Below, piece by piece: positions 33,962-41,961 of a DNA stretch of 49,001 bases (the first letter of the stretch is position 1; each line of letters begins with the position of its first letter). The position numbers and the translations under genes were made by a program. The notes beneath the pieces are model-generated. The model had not been told where the DNA came from. It searched no databases and saw only the letters and a program-made list of their open reading frames with translations. This DNA comes from Bacteroidaceae bacterium (GTDB lineage: Bacteria > Bacteroidota > Bacteroidia > Bacteroidales > Bacteroidaceae): NCBI GenBank assembly GCA_016291905.1, contig JAEEZS010000084.1, positions 1 through 49,001 on the forward strand. The letters run 5' to 3'.

Positions 33962-36028
33962 GACCGTGCCGCCGTTTTGTGGAATAGTCAGGCGGATGAT
34001 TCCCTTTTTGTTGGCCTTCAGCTGTGAGGCGGAGAAGGCAAGTGTTTTATCGTCGGAGAAACACTCAGCCGTGTTTCCTTTTATATTTAAAGAGGAGAAA
34101 TCGAAATCGAATGAGAGGGGAGTCGCATCGGCATTGATGGCTGCCACATACCAGGTGTTGCCGTGCCGGCGTGCCAGAATAGCATTTTTGCCTGGATATC
34201 CACCGAGGTAGCGAGTCTCGTCCCAGGTGGTGGGGACCTCCTTCATGAAACGGATGGCATCAGCGGGAGCATCGGTAAGGTTGTTGGGCGTGAGGGCGAA
34301 ATTCTGAATGGGATTCTGGAAAAGGACGGCCGTAGCCAGCTGGAATCCGTCGCCCGTACGGCGTGTGGTGCCGTGTTGGTTGTCGCGGTTGTAGTGCTTG
34401 TTGAGGGCGCTTCCGCCAAATTCCATGCAGCCTACGGTGTTGCGGATGAAGGGATGCAGACAGGCGTTGAAAGCCTCCATGTCGTCGGCATGTTGACTGA
34501 ACTTCAGATTCTCGCTGGCAAGGACAGCCTCACTTCCTACATAGTTGGGGTACATACGCTCCCAGCCGCGTGGTAAGGTGCAGCCGTGGAAGATGCACAT
34601 AATGCCGTATTCATTGGCATCGCAGAGCACCTGCTCATAGAGCCGCATCGTCTCCTGCTTGTCGCCTCCCCAGAAGTCCACCTTGATACCTTTGACGCCC
34701 TGGCTTTGCATCCATTTCATGGCACGCTTGCGGCTGATGGGGTCGCTCATGCAGTCAACGGGGCTTTGGTTGGTGTCGTTCCACGAACCGCTGGAATTGT
34801 ACCAGAGGAACACTTCCACGCCTTTGCTGCGAGCATAGCGAATGAGTTGTTCCATCTTTTCCTGTCCAAGGTTGTTGTCCCACCAGGCGTCAATGAGTGT
34901 GTATTCCCAACCCATTTCAGAGGAAAGGTCGATGAAGGCCTTGAGGTCTTTTTCGTTGATGCTGGCATCGTCCCATACCATCCAGCTCCACGTGCTACGT
35001 CCAAAGCGATAGGGGATAGAGGGCTCGTAAAGCGGGCGTACGACGTCGAAGGCAATCGTGGTTTCCGTGATGGCATCCAATCCACCCACGGTGATGGTAC
35101 GCCAAGGGGTGAGGCAGGGTAGAGTGACTTGTGCCCCCGTACTGCCGAAGCCGTTGTTTTCCTCCATCATCGGGTAGGCGATGGTATATCGTCCTTCAGG
35201 TGTCGGTTCGTCGAGACGACTGCCACAGAAATGGCTGTCGACACCAGTTTCCGAAATGAGTACCCAGATGTTATCCGTAGCAGGAGCGGCCTGTTTGCCT
35301 TTTTTCTTGTTGACTTGTTGACCCGTTGACCCGTTGACCTTAAATAAGCAGGGGAACGTGTAGCCATGTCCATAGCCTGAAGCTGCTCCCAGCGGGGCAT
35401 CTGCCTTGTACTCCTCTTCGTAGGAGGGCTTGCTACGCTTCCAACCAATCATGGCATGACTTTGCGGAGTGAGAAAGGTTGTTGTGCTCTCGGGGAAAGT
35501 GAAGGATGTGGCCTCGCTCTTGACAACGGCACAACGGCGGTCTCGCTCCTCGGGGATGATGTAGCGGAAGGCGATGTTATTGTTGCTGACCTGGAATTCG
35601 ATGGTGAAGGCACCGCTATTGCTTCTGGGGCCGTTAGGGCGCCTGCTTCCGGTAGACGGAGCGGGAGCGGGGGCGTTCGTGTTAGTAAAAGTAGCCAGCA
35701 GCTGGTTGGCCTCGTAGTGAACGGAGGAGGTCTTGCAGCGGTTGAGCGTGTAGTCGTCGGTGACCGTGGCCGTCTTTGTTCCCGTCAGGCTCATGTCTGT
35801 GTAGAGCTGATGGAGGTCTGTATGGATGCCAAGCGGCGATGGGGTGATGACTGTATGACCTTCGTAGGTGACGGAGTAGGTAGGCGTTGTGTCGGCATCT
35901 GTAAGGACTACTGTCAGCTTCCCGTCAGGAGAGGAGACAGAGACTTCTTCTGCCAAGGCAGAGGGAACCGTGCAGGGGAGAATGCTCAGAAGGAGAGCCG
36001 GGCATAGTGTATGCAACGTTTTTTTCAT
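33944..36028 (-). CDS. GH97 family alpha-glycosidase (retaining type likely)
   Basis: A 694-residue exported enzyme with a signal peptide ending near PSALA (about residue 26). The N-terminal beta-super-sandwich (about 27-320) begins VSSPDGKLTVVLTD, and the (beta/alpha)8 barrel has WSWMVWDDASINEKDLKAFIDLSSEMGWEYTLIDAWWD. GIKVDFWGGDKQ places an Asp at 451 where retaining GH97 enzymes have their nucleophile; SusB-type inverting enzymes lack it. GSEAVLASE gives a candidate acid/base Glu500. This favours an alpha-galactosidase-like or related retaining activity over a SusB alpha-glucosidase. A family-unlike insert at about 231-252 is encoded by an 8-bp tandem repeat. It lies 26 bp after the FGGY kinase gene. 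An in-frame ATG 13 codons upstream is less likely. Confidence 0.9.
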   Translation of the reverse strand: MKKTLHTLCPALLLSILPCTVPSALAEEVSVSSPDGKLTVVLTDADTTPTYSVTYEGHTVITPSPLGIHTDLHQLYTDMSLTGTKTATVTDDYTLNRCKTSSVHYEANQLLATFTNTNAPAPAPSTGSRRPNGPRSNSGAFTIEFQVSNNNIAFRYIIPEERDRRCAVVKSEATSFTFPESTTTFLTPQSHAMIGWKRSKPSYEEEYKADAPLGAASGYGHGYTFPCLFKVNGSTGQQVNKKKGKQAAPATDNIWVLISETGVDSHFCGSRLDEPTPEGRYTIAYPMMEENNGFGSTGAQVTLPCLTPWRTITVGGLDAITETTIAFDVVRPLYEPSIPYRFGRSTWSWMVWDDASINEKDLKAFIDLSSEMGWEYTLIDAWWDNNLGQEKMEQLIRYARSKGVEVFLWYNSSGSWNDTNQSPVDCMSDPISRKRAMKWMQSQGVKGIKVDFWGGDKQETMRLYEQVLCDANEYGIMCIFHGCTLPRGWERMYPNYVGSEAVLASENLKFSQHADDMEAFNACLHPFIRNTVGCMEFGGSALNKHYNRDNQHGTTRRTGDGFQLATAVLFQNPIQNFALTPNNLTDAPADAIRFMKEVPTTWDETRYLGGYPGKNAILARRHGNTWYVAAINADATPLSFDFDFSSLNIKGNTAECFSDDKTLAFSASQLKANKKGIIRLTIPQNGGTVLKIED
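35309..35340 (-). repeat. 8-bp tandem repeat inside the GH97 coding sequence
   Basis: GTTGAC begins at 35309, 35317, 35325 and 35333 with unit GTTGACCC (first copy GTTGACTT). On the coding strand it encodes the VNGSTGQQVN segment. The unit length is not a multiple of three, so copy-number change would shift the frame. Confidence 0.92.
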
Positions 36029-36054
36029 TGTGATAGATGTTAATGTAGTGTGTA

Positions 36055-37647
36055 TTATTGCTTGCAACGGACAGCAGCCTCTTCAACGGGCAGACAAGCC
36101 TTGTAAGTTTCGATGTAGGCATTGAAACCTGCGACGTCCTCTGGGGTGGGAGCAATCTCTACGCCCGTATTCCCGGCGAAGACAACTTCATCGAGCCAGT
36201 CGGGCAGGGAGAGCTTCTTGGCATTGTTCACCAGGTAGGAGCCCAGCAAGGCAATGCCCCATGCACCTCCTTCGCCCGCCGTTTCCATCACGGAAATGGG
36301 GGAGATGAGGGCGGCAGCAAGGATACGCTGTCCGACACCCTTCACTTTGAAGAGTCCGCCGTGTCCCGTGATGCGGTCCACCTTGACCTTCTCTTCCTTC
36401 AGCAGGATGTCGTTGCCAATCTTCAGCACGCCGACGGTAGCATAGAGCTGCGAGCGCATGAAGTTGGCTAAGTTAAACTTGTCGTTAGCGGCACGCAACA
36501 CCAGCGGACGTCCGTCGGCAAAGCCTGTGACAGGCTCGCCGGAGATGTAGTTGTAGGTGAGTACGCCTCCGCAATCGGCATCGCCTTCCAGCGCCACGTT
36601 GAAGAGCTTGCCAAAGATGTCACCCATGTCGACGGGCACACCCAGCAGTTCCTGATACTCCTTGAACAGGTTGACCCAGGCGTTGAGGTCGGAGGTGCAA
36701 TTGTTGCAATGCACCATGGCGACGAGGCTGCCGTCGGGCGTGGTAACCATGTCGATGACTTCGTGGGGCTTGGCAAGCTCTTTCTCCAACACAATCATGG
36801 AGAAGGACGACGTGCCCGCTGAGACGTTGCCCGTGCGAGGGCGGACGGCATTGGTGGCAACCATGCCTGTGCCAGCATCACCTTCGGGTGGGCAGAGGGG
36901 GACGCCTGCACGCAGATGTCCGGAGACATCCAGCTTGCTGGCACCCATGATGGTGAGGACACCTGCCTGCTCACCTGCCTCAAGCGACTTGGGCAGGATG
37001 TCAAGCAGCTTCCAACCGAGCTTCTTGTGGGCAATCAGCTTGTCGAACTTCTGCACCATGGTGGCATCGTATGTCTTGGTGTTGGGGTCAACGGGAATCA
37101 TGCCGGAGGCATCGCCCACGCCCAGTACCTTCTGTCCAGTCAGTTGCCAGTGGACATAGCCGGCAAGGGTGGTGAGGAAGTCGATGTCCTTCACATGCTC
37201 CTCGCCGTTGAGGATAGCCTGGTAGAGGTGCGAGATGCTCCAGCGGAGAGGGATATTATAGACGAACAACTTCGAGAGCTCTGCCGCAGCCTTGCCTGTG
37301 TTGGTGTTGCGCCATGTGCGGAACGGCACGAGAATCTCCTCCTTTTTGTTGAAAGCCATGTAACCGTGCATCATAGCGCTTATTCCTATAGCGGCAAGCG
37401 TTTCAATCTCTGTATTGTAGAGCTTCTTCACGTTGGCGCGAAGGTCGGCGTAGCAATCCTGAAGCCCCGTCCAGATGGCATCGATACTATAGGTCCAAAG
37501 ACCATCGACGAGTTGGTTCTCCCACTGATGGCTGCCTTGGGCGATGGGGTTGTTGTCTTGGTCGATAAGCACGGCCTTGATGCGGGTAGAGCCAAATTCA
37601 ATTCCCAGGATGGCTTTACCGGATTCGATAGTCTGTTTCGCTGTCAT
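36055..37647 (-). CDS. FGGY-family carbohydrate kinase, probable L-ribulokinase
   Basis: A 530-residue cytosolic sugar kinase. The N-terminal ATPase domain has ILGIEFGSTRIKAVLID (phosphate 1 motif, about 13-29) and IGISAMMHGYMAF; the C-terminal domain has GNVSAGTSSFSMIVLE and ITGHGGLFKVKGVGQRILAAAL. It resembles the Bacteroides kinase assigned to L-ribulose phosphorylation in the arabinose regulon (recollection, not a search). Xylulokinase is the main alternative. The window holds araA and araD but no other ribulokinase, which supports the call. It heads the operon with GH97, ade and tkt, behind a consensus promoter at 37684-37715. Confidence 0.85.
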   Translation of the reverse strand: MTAKQTIESGKAILGIEFGSTRIKAVLIDQDNNPIAQGSHQWENQLVDGLWTYSIDAIWTGLQDCYADLRANVKKLYNTEIETLAAIGISAMMHGYMAFNKKEEILVPFRTWRNTNTGKAAAELSKLFVYNIPLRWSISHLYQAILNGEEHVKDIDFLTTLAGYVHWQLTGQKVLGVGDASGMIPVDPNTKTYDATMVQKFDKLIAHKKLGWKLLDILPKSLEAGEQAGVLTIMGASKLDVSGHLRAGVPLCPPEGDAGTGMVATNAVRPRTGNVSAGTSSFSMIVLEKELAKPHEVIDMVTTPDGSLVAMVHCNNCTSDLNAWVNLFKEYQELLGVPVDMGDIFGKLFNVALEGDADCGGVLTYNYISGEPVTGFADGRPLVLRAANDKFNLANFMRSQLYATVGVLKIGNDILLKEEKVKVDRITGHGGLFKVKGVGQRILAAALISPISVMETAGEGGAWGIALLGSYLVNNAKKLSLPDWLDEVVFAGNTGVEIAPTPEDVAGFNAYIETYKACLPVEEAAVRCKQ

Positions 37648-37683
37648 AAGTATGAAATTTTATTGTGATTTGTCAATTGTCGG

Positions 37684-37715
37684 CAAAAGTAACCTTTTCC
37701 CTGCAAATATCCAAA
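37684..37715 (-). promoter_or_regulatory. Consensus promoter of the kinase-GH97-ade-tkt operon
   Basis: On the minus strand TTTG (37712-37715), a 20-bp spacer, and TACTTTTG (37684-37691) match the Bacteroidetes consensus exactly. The leader to the ATG at 37647 would be about 30 nt. Confidence 0.75.
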
Positions 37716-37801
37716 CAATTCCCTCTTTTTGTACGCATCACCGCAAGCTTTTCTTAAATAAATAAGGAGAGGGAAGGTCCATGTTTCATAGCCACTGGAG
37801 G

Positions 37802-39547
37802 TCAGGGGTGAGAGATATACCGCTTGCGGCTGTGTTTTATGCCGTTTTCGTCGATATATTGCTCAATGACTATGCCTTGGTGGGGGGTGTCTGATAGGCT
37901 TCGACCAAACAGATCGTAGCTTTTCTGAAAGATGAGGGAGCCGCTTTCAACATCAAGGATGCCATCGGGATCGGACTCTGTAAACAGCCATGCATCAACG
38001 AAGATGTTGTCTCCAGAGGTGACGGAAAAATAGATGTTTTTGACTCCATTGAATCTGCTCGCATCAAGCTCGATGGTGTGCTCTTCTATCTCTGCCGAAG
38101 AAAATTCGATGGTTGCTGCTGGACGTACCGGCCTGCCGATGCATATTCCCATAGTACCTGTCCCCTTGACGCGTAGCGTGAATTTTGCGGCACCTTTTTC
38201 TCCGAAGTCCAGTCCGCGTTGGCAAATCCACGAGCCGGCCTCCATCTTCACTTGCATGTTCTCCGAGGCGTCGTTGCCAAGCGTGTTGATACGGGTGTTC
38301 TTCTTGATGTTGCTGAAATTCTCATAGCTGATGCCGCCACAGGTGGCCATGGTCTCGGCCTCCTGCCACTCGTAGGGATTCATGTTCTTGATGGCTGTGA
38401 CGCCGGCGAGGTCCAACGTGACGGCGCTGATGCTCTGCGTGCCCTCACTTACTGTCGTTTTGTTTACACAAATGGAGCGATATGTGCCGCAGCTCTCGTC
38501 AACGGCCTTCGCATCTTTCATGCTCTTTAGCAATGCTCCAGAGTGGTAGATGTGATAGTACTTCCCGTGGAATTTGTGCAGGTGCGAGTGGTTGTTGGCC
38601 GAGGTGCCGGGATGAGGACCATAGACACCCTTGTATTTCCAGGAGGCAGGGTCCATGGGATTGTCGGAAACCATATAGCACATGGTGCAGGCACCGGGTT
38701 TCGCGACGTTGATGCCTTGCTCCTGCTTGTAGGTGTTCCAATCGTTGTCGTTGCGGCTTGCCCATGACGAGCAGTAGGTATAGACATACTTCCCGCCGAT
38801 GACATTCAGCTCGCTGGCCTCGAAGTGATAGGGTGCCGGTATCTTGATGGGCTTGCCGTCGAGGGCTGTCATCGACGGTTTCAACTTGGCGAGACAAGCG
38901 TTGTTGGGCTGCAGGTCGGAGCCCTGGCTGTTGGGGTCGCCGCCGCCGAAGCTTATCCAGCCTGTTCCGTCCTCGTCGATCATCACACCGGGGTCGAAAA
39001 TCCAATTGCAGGGAAGCACGCCGGGCGTGTCTTTGTTAATCATGGACTCCTTGAGAGGCGATTTCCAGGGGCCGACAGGGGAGTTGGCCTGCAATACGCC
39101 GACGCCATGGCTGGTGTTAGCAAAATATAGGAAGAACTCATCGGTTCCGTCTTCCGCTGTACGCCAGGTGACAGAGGGCGCCCACGAGTTCATGAATCCC
39201 TTGTACCATGGATTCCCCGTCCACGAAGCACAGAGTTTTGCCACGTCGATGGTGCCGTGGAAGGTCCAGTTCACCAGGTCGTCGGTTGAAAAGACGACCA
39301 GCGACTTGATGTCGCCATATCCGTTGTCGCCTTTCTTCCCGTTTTTGATGAACTGCTGATGGTCGTTCGAGCCATACACATAGAGTCTCCCGTTGTACTC
39401 CAATGCCGTCGGGTCCGCGCAGAACACGCTGGCGCTGATGGGGTTGTTGTTACTGCTTCCCTTGTAGTCGGGTGCCGCATTCTGTGCATTCATCTGAACG
39501 CAAGTCGCCACGAGGGCGGCAGTTATAAATAGCTTTTTGAGCATCAT
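37802..39547 (-). CDS. GH43 glycosidase with CBM6-like domain
   Basis: A 581-residue exported enzyme, signal peptide ending near QMNAQ (about residue 22). The five-bladed propeller holds the GH43 triad: Asp45 in SVFCADPTALEYNGRLYVYG (base), Asp185 in NWIFDPGVMIDEDGTGWISFGG (pKa modulator) and Glu243 in YHFEASELNVIGGKYVYTY (acid). A CBM6-like beta-sandwich follows (about 400-520, YEWQEAETMATCGGISYEN to IFVDAWLF). The tail YDLFGRSLSDTPHQGIVIEQYIDENGIKHSRKRY resembles C-terminal sorting-type tails. GH43 with CBM6 usually acts on arabinan or arabinoxylan, fitting the arabinose genes. The start at 39547 is chosen for a compact signal peptide. Confidence 0.9.
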   Translation of the reverse strand: MMLKKLFITAALVATCVQMNAQNAAPDYKGSSNNNPISASVFCADPTALEYNGRLYVYGSNDHQQFIKNGKKGDNGYGDIKSLVVFSTDDLVNWTFHGTIDVAKLCASWTGNPWYKGFMNSWAPSVTWRTAEDGTDEFFLYFANTSHGVGVLQANSPVGPWKSPLKESMINKDTPGVLPCNWIFDPGVMIDEDGTGWISFGGGDPNSQGSDLQPNNACLAKLKPSMTALDGKPIKIPAPYHFEASELNVIGGKYVYTYCSSWASRNDNDWNTYKQEQGINVAKPGACTMCYMVSDNPMDPASWKYKGVYGPHPGTSANNHSHLHKFHGKYYHIYHSGALLKSMKDAKAVDESCGTYRSICVNKTTVSEGTQSISAVTLDLAGVTAIKNMNPYEWQEAETMATCGGISYENFSNIKKNTRINTLGNDASENMQVKMEAGSWICQRGLDFGEKGAAKFTLRVKGTGTMGICIGRPVRPAATIEFSSAEIEEHTIELDASRFNGVKNIYFSVTSGDNIFVDAWLFTESDPDGILDVESGSLIFQKSYDLFGRSLSDTPHQGIVIEQYIDENGIKHSRKRYISHP

Positions 39548-39565
39548 GGTTTTATTTAGAGACGA

Positions 39566-39573
39566 CAAAGATA
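39566..39573 (-). promoter_or_regulatory. -7 box of the GH43 gene
   Basis: TATCTTTG on the minus strand matches TAnnTTTG and ends 18 bp before the ATG at 39547. The -33 element is not convincing. Confidence 0.45.
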
Positions 39574-39618
39574 CGCACTTTTTCGAACATCTCAGTCTTT
39601 CTCCTTTTTTTTCTACGT

Positions 39619-39642
39619 AAAAAGGGAGAAGTTTCCCTTTTT
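39619..39642. promoter_or_regulatory. Hairpin in the GH43/crp divergent region
   Basis: Perfect 9-bp arms AAAAAGGGA (39619-39627) and TCCCTTTTT (39634-39642) have a 6-nt loop. It looks like a terminator with T-runs on both strands but lies upstream of both divergent genes, where no transcript should end. It may be an operator or block read-through between the promoters. Confidence 0.45.
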
Positions 39643-39708
39643 TAATCTTGTCGAAGTGATTTTACTACTTTTAACGTCAGAAACGTATTTTTGTTGAGGA
39701 AGAGTCGT

Positions 39709-39716
39709 ACCTTTGT
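39709..39716 (+). promoter_or_regulatory. -7 box of the Crp/Fnr regulator gene
   Basis: TACCTTTG matches TAnnTTTG, 15 bp before the ATG at 39732. TTTG at 39690-39693 is only 15 bp upstream, shorter than the usual 19-21. Confidence 0.4.
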
Positions 39717-39731
39717 CACCGATAATTAGAA

Positions 39732-40310
39732 ATGGAACAGAAATTCAGCAATAATAGTTTAGACCTCCAGTCGCTGCGGGAGTTTTGCGAGCGGGAGGGC
39801 GAGATGGTAGCTTTCCGTAAAGGCGACCAGCTGGAGCGCGAGGGCGACCCGGCGCGGTGGCTTGCCGTCGTCACAGAGGGATGCTTCAAGTACGTTACGC
39901 ATGGCATCAGCGACAACAAGGCGCACATCACGTGGTTCTCGTTCGAGGGCGAGTTCGTGGTGGACTACCCTACGTTTCTCTATGGCCGTCCGGCACAAAC
40001 CACTATCGAGGCGATGATGCCCAGCCGCGTGCTAAGGGTCACGGGTAAGCAACTGGGGCAGTTTTTCGACCAGAGCAAGGAGACGATGAAGTTGCGTGCC
40101 GTCATTGCCGAACACATCCTCACTCAGTTCCGTTCTCGTTATCTTGACCTCCATTGCACTACGCCCCGCGAGCGTTACGATCTGCTGATGCAGCGCTGTC
40201 CCGGCATCGTAGAACTGCTCGATTTGCAGGACATCGCTTCGTTCCTCAACGTCCATCCCAACACAATCAGCAAGATTCGCCGCGACATCACATTTGACGG
40301 CCGAAAATAG
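39732..40310 (+). CDS. Crp/Fnr-family transcription regulator
   Basis: A 192-residue DNA-binding regulator. The N-terminal cyclic-nucleotide-binding-like beta-roll (about 15-115: VAFRKGDQLEREGDPARWLAVVTEGCFKYV, WFSFEGEFVVDYPTFL) is joined to a C-terminal winged helix (about 140-190) whose recognition region is DIASFLNVHPNTISKIRRDI. There are no Fnr-type Cys ligands. Such regulators are numerous in Bacteroidetes and their effectors are mostly unknown. It is divergent from GH43 and upstream of the three exported protein genes, so either could be a target; this is inference from position. Confidence 0.88.
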   Translation: MEQKFSNNSLDLQSLREFCEREGEMVAFRKGDQLEREGDPARWLAVVTEGCFKYVTHGISDNKAHITWFSFEGEFVVDYPTFLYGRPAQTTIEAMMPSRVLRVTGKQLGQFFDQSKETMKLRAVIAEHILTQFRSRYLDLHCTTPRERYDLLMQRCPGIVELLDLQDIASFLNVHPNTISKIRRDITFDGRK

Positions 40311-40352
40311 TTAAAACAGCAAAAAACTCTCAACCTAAGTTGAGACTTTCAC

Positions 40353-40383
40353 CCTCGGCATCCGATTTTCGGGCTTGCCGAGG
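40353..40383 (+). terminator. Compound hairpin after the Crp/Fnr gene
   Basis: CCTCGGCA (40353-40360) and TGCCGAGG (40376-40383) form a perfect 8-bp stem, with an inner CCGA/TCGG stem. A smaller hairpin CTCAAC/GTTGAG precedes it. A weak T-rich stretch follows. It is probably a terminator separating the regulator gene from the peptidase cluster. Confidence 0.55.
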
Positions 40384-40440
40384 TTTCCTATTATGATATT
40401 TTGTAACTTCGTAGTCGAATTTCATTAAAAACAAAGAAAT

Positions 40441-41961
40441 ATGAACAAGCAAACCATCATCACCGCATTGCTGGCCCTCGTTTCATTGACGTGTTTGGCA
40501 CAGACAGCCAATGATTATTGGATAGCAGCGGACAAAGCACTGGCGGCTGGTAATACTGATAGCACATTTTACTATCTCAATCTGTTTAGGGAGCACTTCG
40601 GCAGACAATATGCTGCTGCTTATACAACGTTCCTAACAGATGAAGACTACCGAATCCTTCACAACGATGCACGATGGACGGCCTTCATGGACTCTATGCG
40701 TATTTATAAGCATGAGGCCGAGGACAAACTGGAGATTGTCTATCCAAGGAAAACAGTTATGGAAGATTCCAACGTTCCAACTGTCAACCGATACGACATC
40801 CAACTGGATATAGATGTAGAAAAGAAGACTTTGGCCGTGTCGGCTACCGCACAGATTGACTTCAAAGGCAGAGAGTGTATAGATTTCACACTCTGGAAAC
40901 ACTCTGTAGTCAATCATATCCGCTATAAGAAGAAAGATTTGGCCTACACATTCGATTCTACGGAAAAATCCACAAACCATTATATCCAACAGGGTGCTCC
41001 TTTGCGTCTCTTTGCACCTAATAGCAAAGGTAATTGCAAGGTTACTCTCGAATACACCTGCAATCTTGATAGCCTTGACTCATGGATGAGTTCTATGGAA
41101 AAAGACTGGATTCAGCTGGGCTATTACATGGCATGGTTCCCCATCAATAGCGATAGCCGAGACTTCACAGCCAACGTGTCCGTTTCCATCAACGAAAACT
41201 ATATGGTTAGCGGCTCTGGCATTGTGGAACGACACGGTAAGAAATGGGAGATGTCGCAACCGTGGGGTGGCTTCGACCTCCAGATTGTGGCCTCTCCGAA
41301 TCTCAAATCGAAGAAGATGACCGATGAAGGGCGCACCTTTGAAGTGATCTATACCGACTTCGCCGATGCAGATGCCGATTCTGCACTTGTCGCCTGCAAT
41401 AAGGCCTTACAATTCTACACCAGATTATTCAAAACCAATCCAAGCAATAACTATATGAAATTCCTCGTGGTACCGGGTCGGGGCGGCGGCATCAGCCGGA
41501 AGAATTTCATAGCCTATACAGCAAGACGCTTCAACGAAAATTTCAAGACCGCCATTGGCCATGAAATGGGACATTTCTGGTGGAACAAGGCACCGACATT
41601 CAGTTGGGAAGACTGGCTCAACGAAGGCTTTGCCGAGTTCAGTATGTTGTGGTACATCAAGTGTCATTTCAGCAGACACATCTTTGACTGCTACCTGGAA
41701 GCCTGTCGTGAGAATGCCCGTCATGCTTGTCCCATCTATGAGGTTGACCGTGATGCTCCCGAAGCCTACGATGCACTATATAATAAAGGTGCTCTGCTGC
41801 TCTACGACCTTTCACAGAAGGTTGGCGAAGAAAAGTTCTTTGGCTTCATGCAGGGCGTGGCCGAACGTGAAATCACATCTACCGAAAAACTACTTAAGTA
41901 CGCCGAGAACACATTAGGTCGTGACGAAAAGGAATGGATTGAAAATAGATTGAAGTTATAA
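40441..41961 (+). CDS. Exported M1-like (gluzincin) metallopeptidase
   Basis: A 506-residue exported protein; the signal peptide MNKQTIITALLALVSLTCLA is nearly the same as those of the next two genes. An N-terminal alpha-helical segment (about 25-95) precedes an M1-type beta domain (about 110-290, YDIQLDIDVEKKTLAVSATAQIDF). The catalytic domain has HEMGH (374-378) and the Glu of LNEGFAEF (Glu395). Sixteen residues separate HExxH and this Glu, against 18 in ordinary M1 enzymes. The GAMEN exopeptidase motif is absent; PGRGGGISRKNF stands in that area. It is therefore probably an active zinc peptidase but maybe not a classical aminopeptidase. Confidence 0.85.
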   Translation: MNKQTIITALLALVSLTCLAQTANDYWIAADKALAAGNTDSTFYYLNLFREHFGRQYAAAYTTFLTDEDYRILHNDARWTAFMDSMRIYKHEAEDKLEIVYPRKTVMEDSNVPTVNRYDIQLDIDVEKKTLAVSATAQIDFKGRECIDFTLWKHSVVNHIRYKKKDLAYTFDSTEKSTNHYIQQGAPLRLFAPNSKGNCKVTLEYTCNLDSLDSWMSSMEKDWIQLGYYMAWFPINSDSRDFTANVSVSINENYMVSGSGIVERHGKKWEMSQPWGGFDLQIVASPNLKSKKMTDEGRTFEVIYTDFADADADSALVACNKALQFYTRLFKTNPSNNYMKFLVVPGRGGGISRKNFIAYTARRFNENFKTAIGHEMGHFWWNKAPTFSWEDWLNEGFAEFSMLWYIKCHFSRHIFDCYLEACRENARHACPIYEVDRDAPEAYDALYNKGALLLYDLSQKVGEEKFFGFMQGVAEREITSTEKLLKYAENTLGRDEKEWIENRLKL

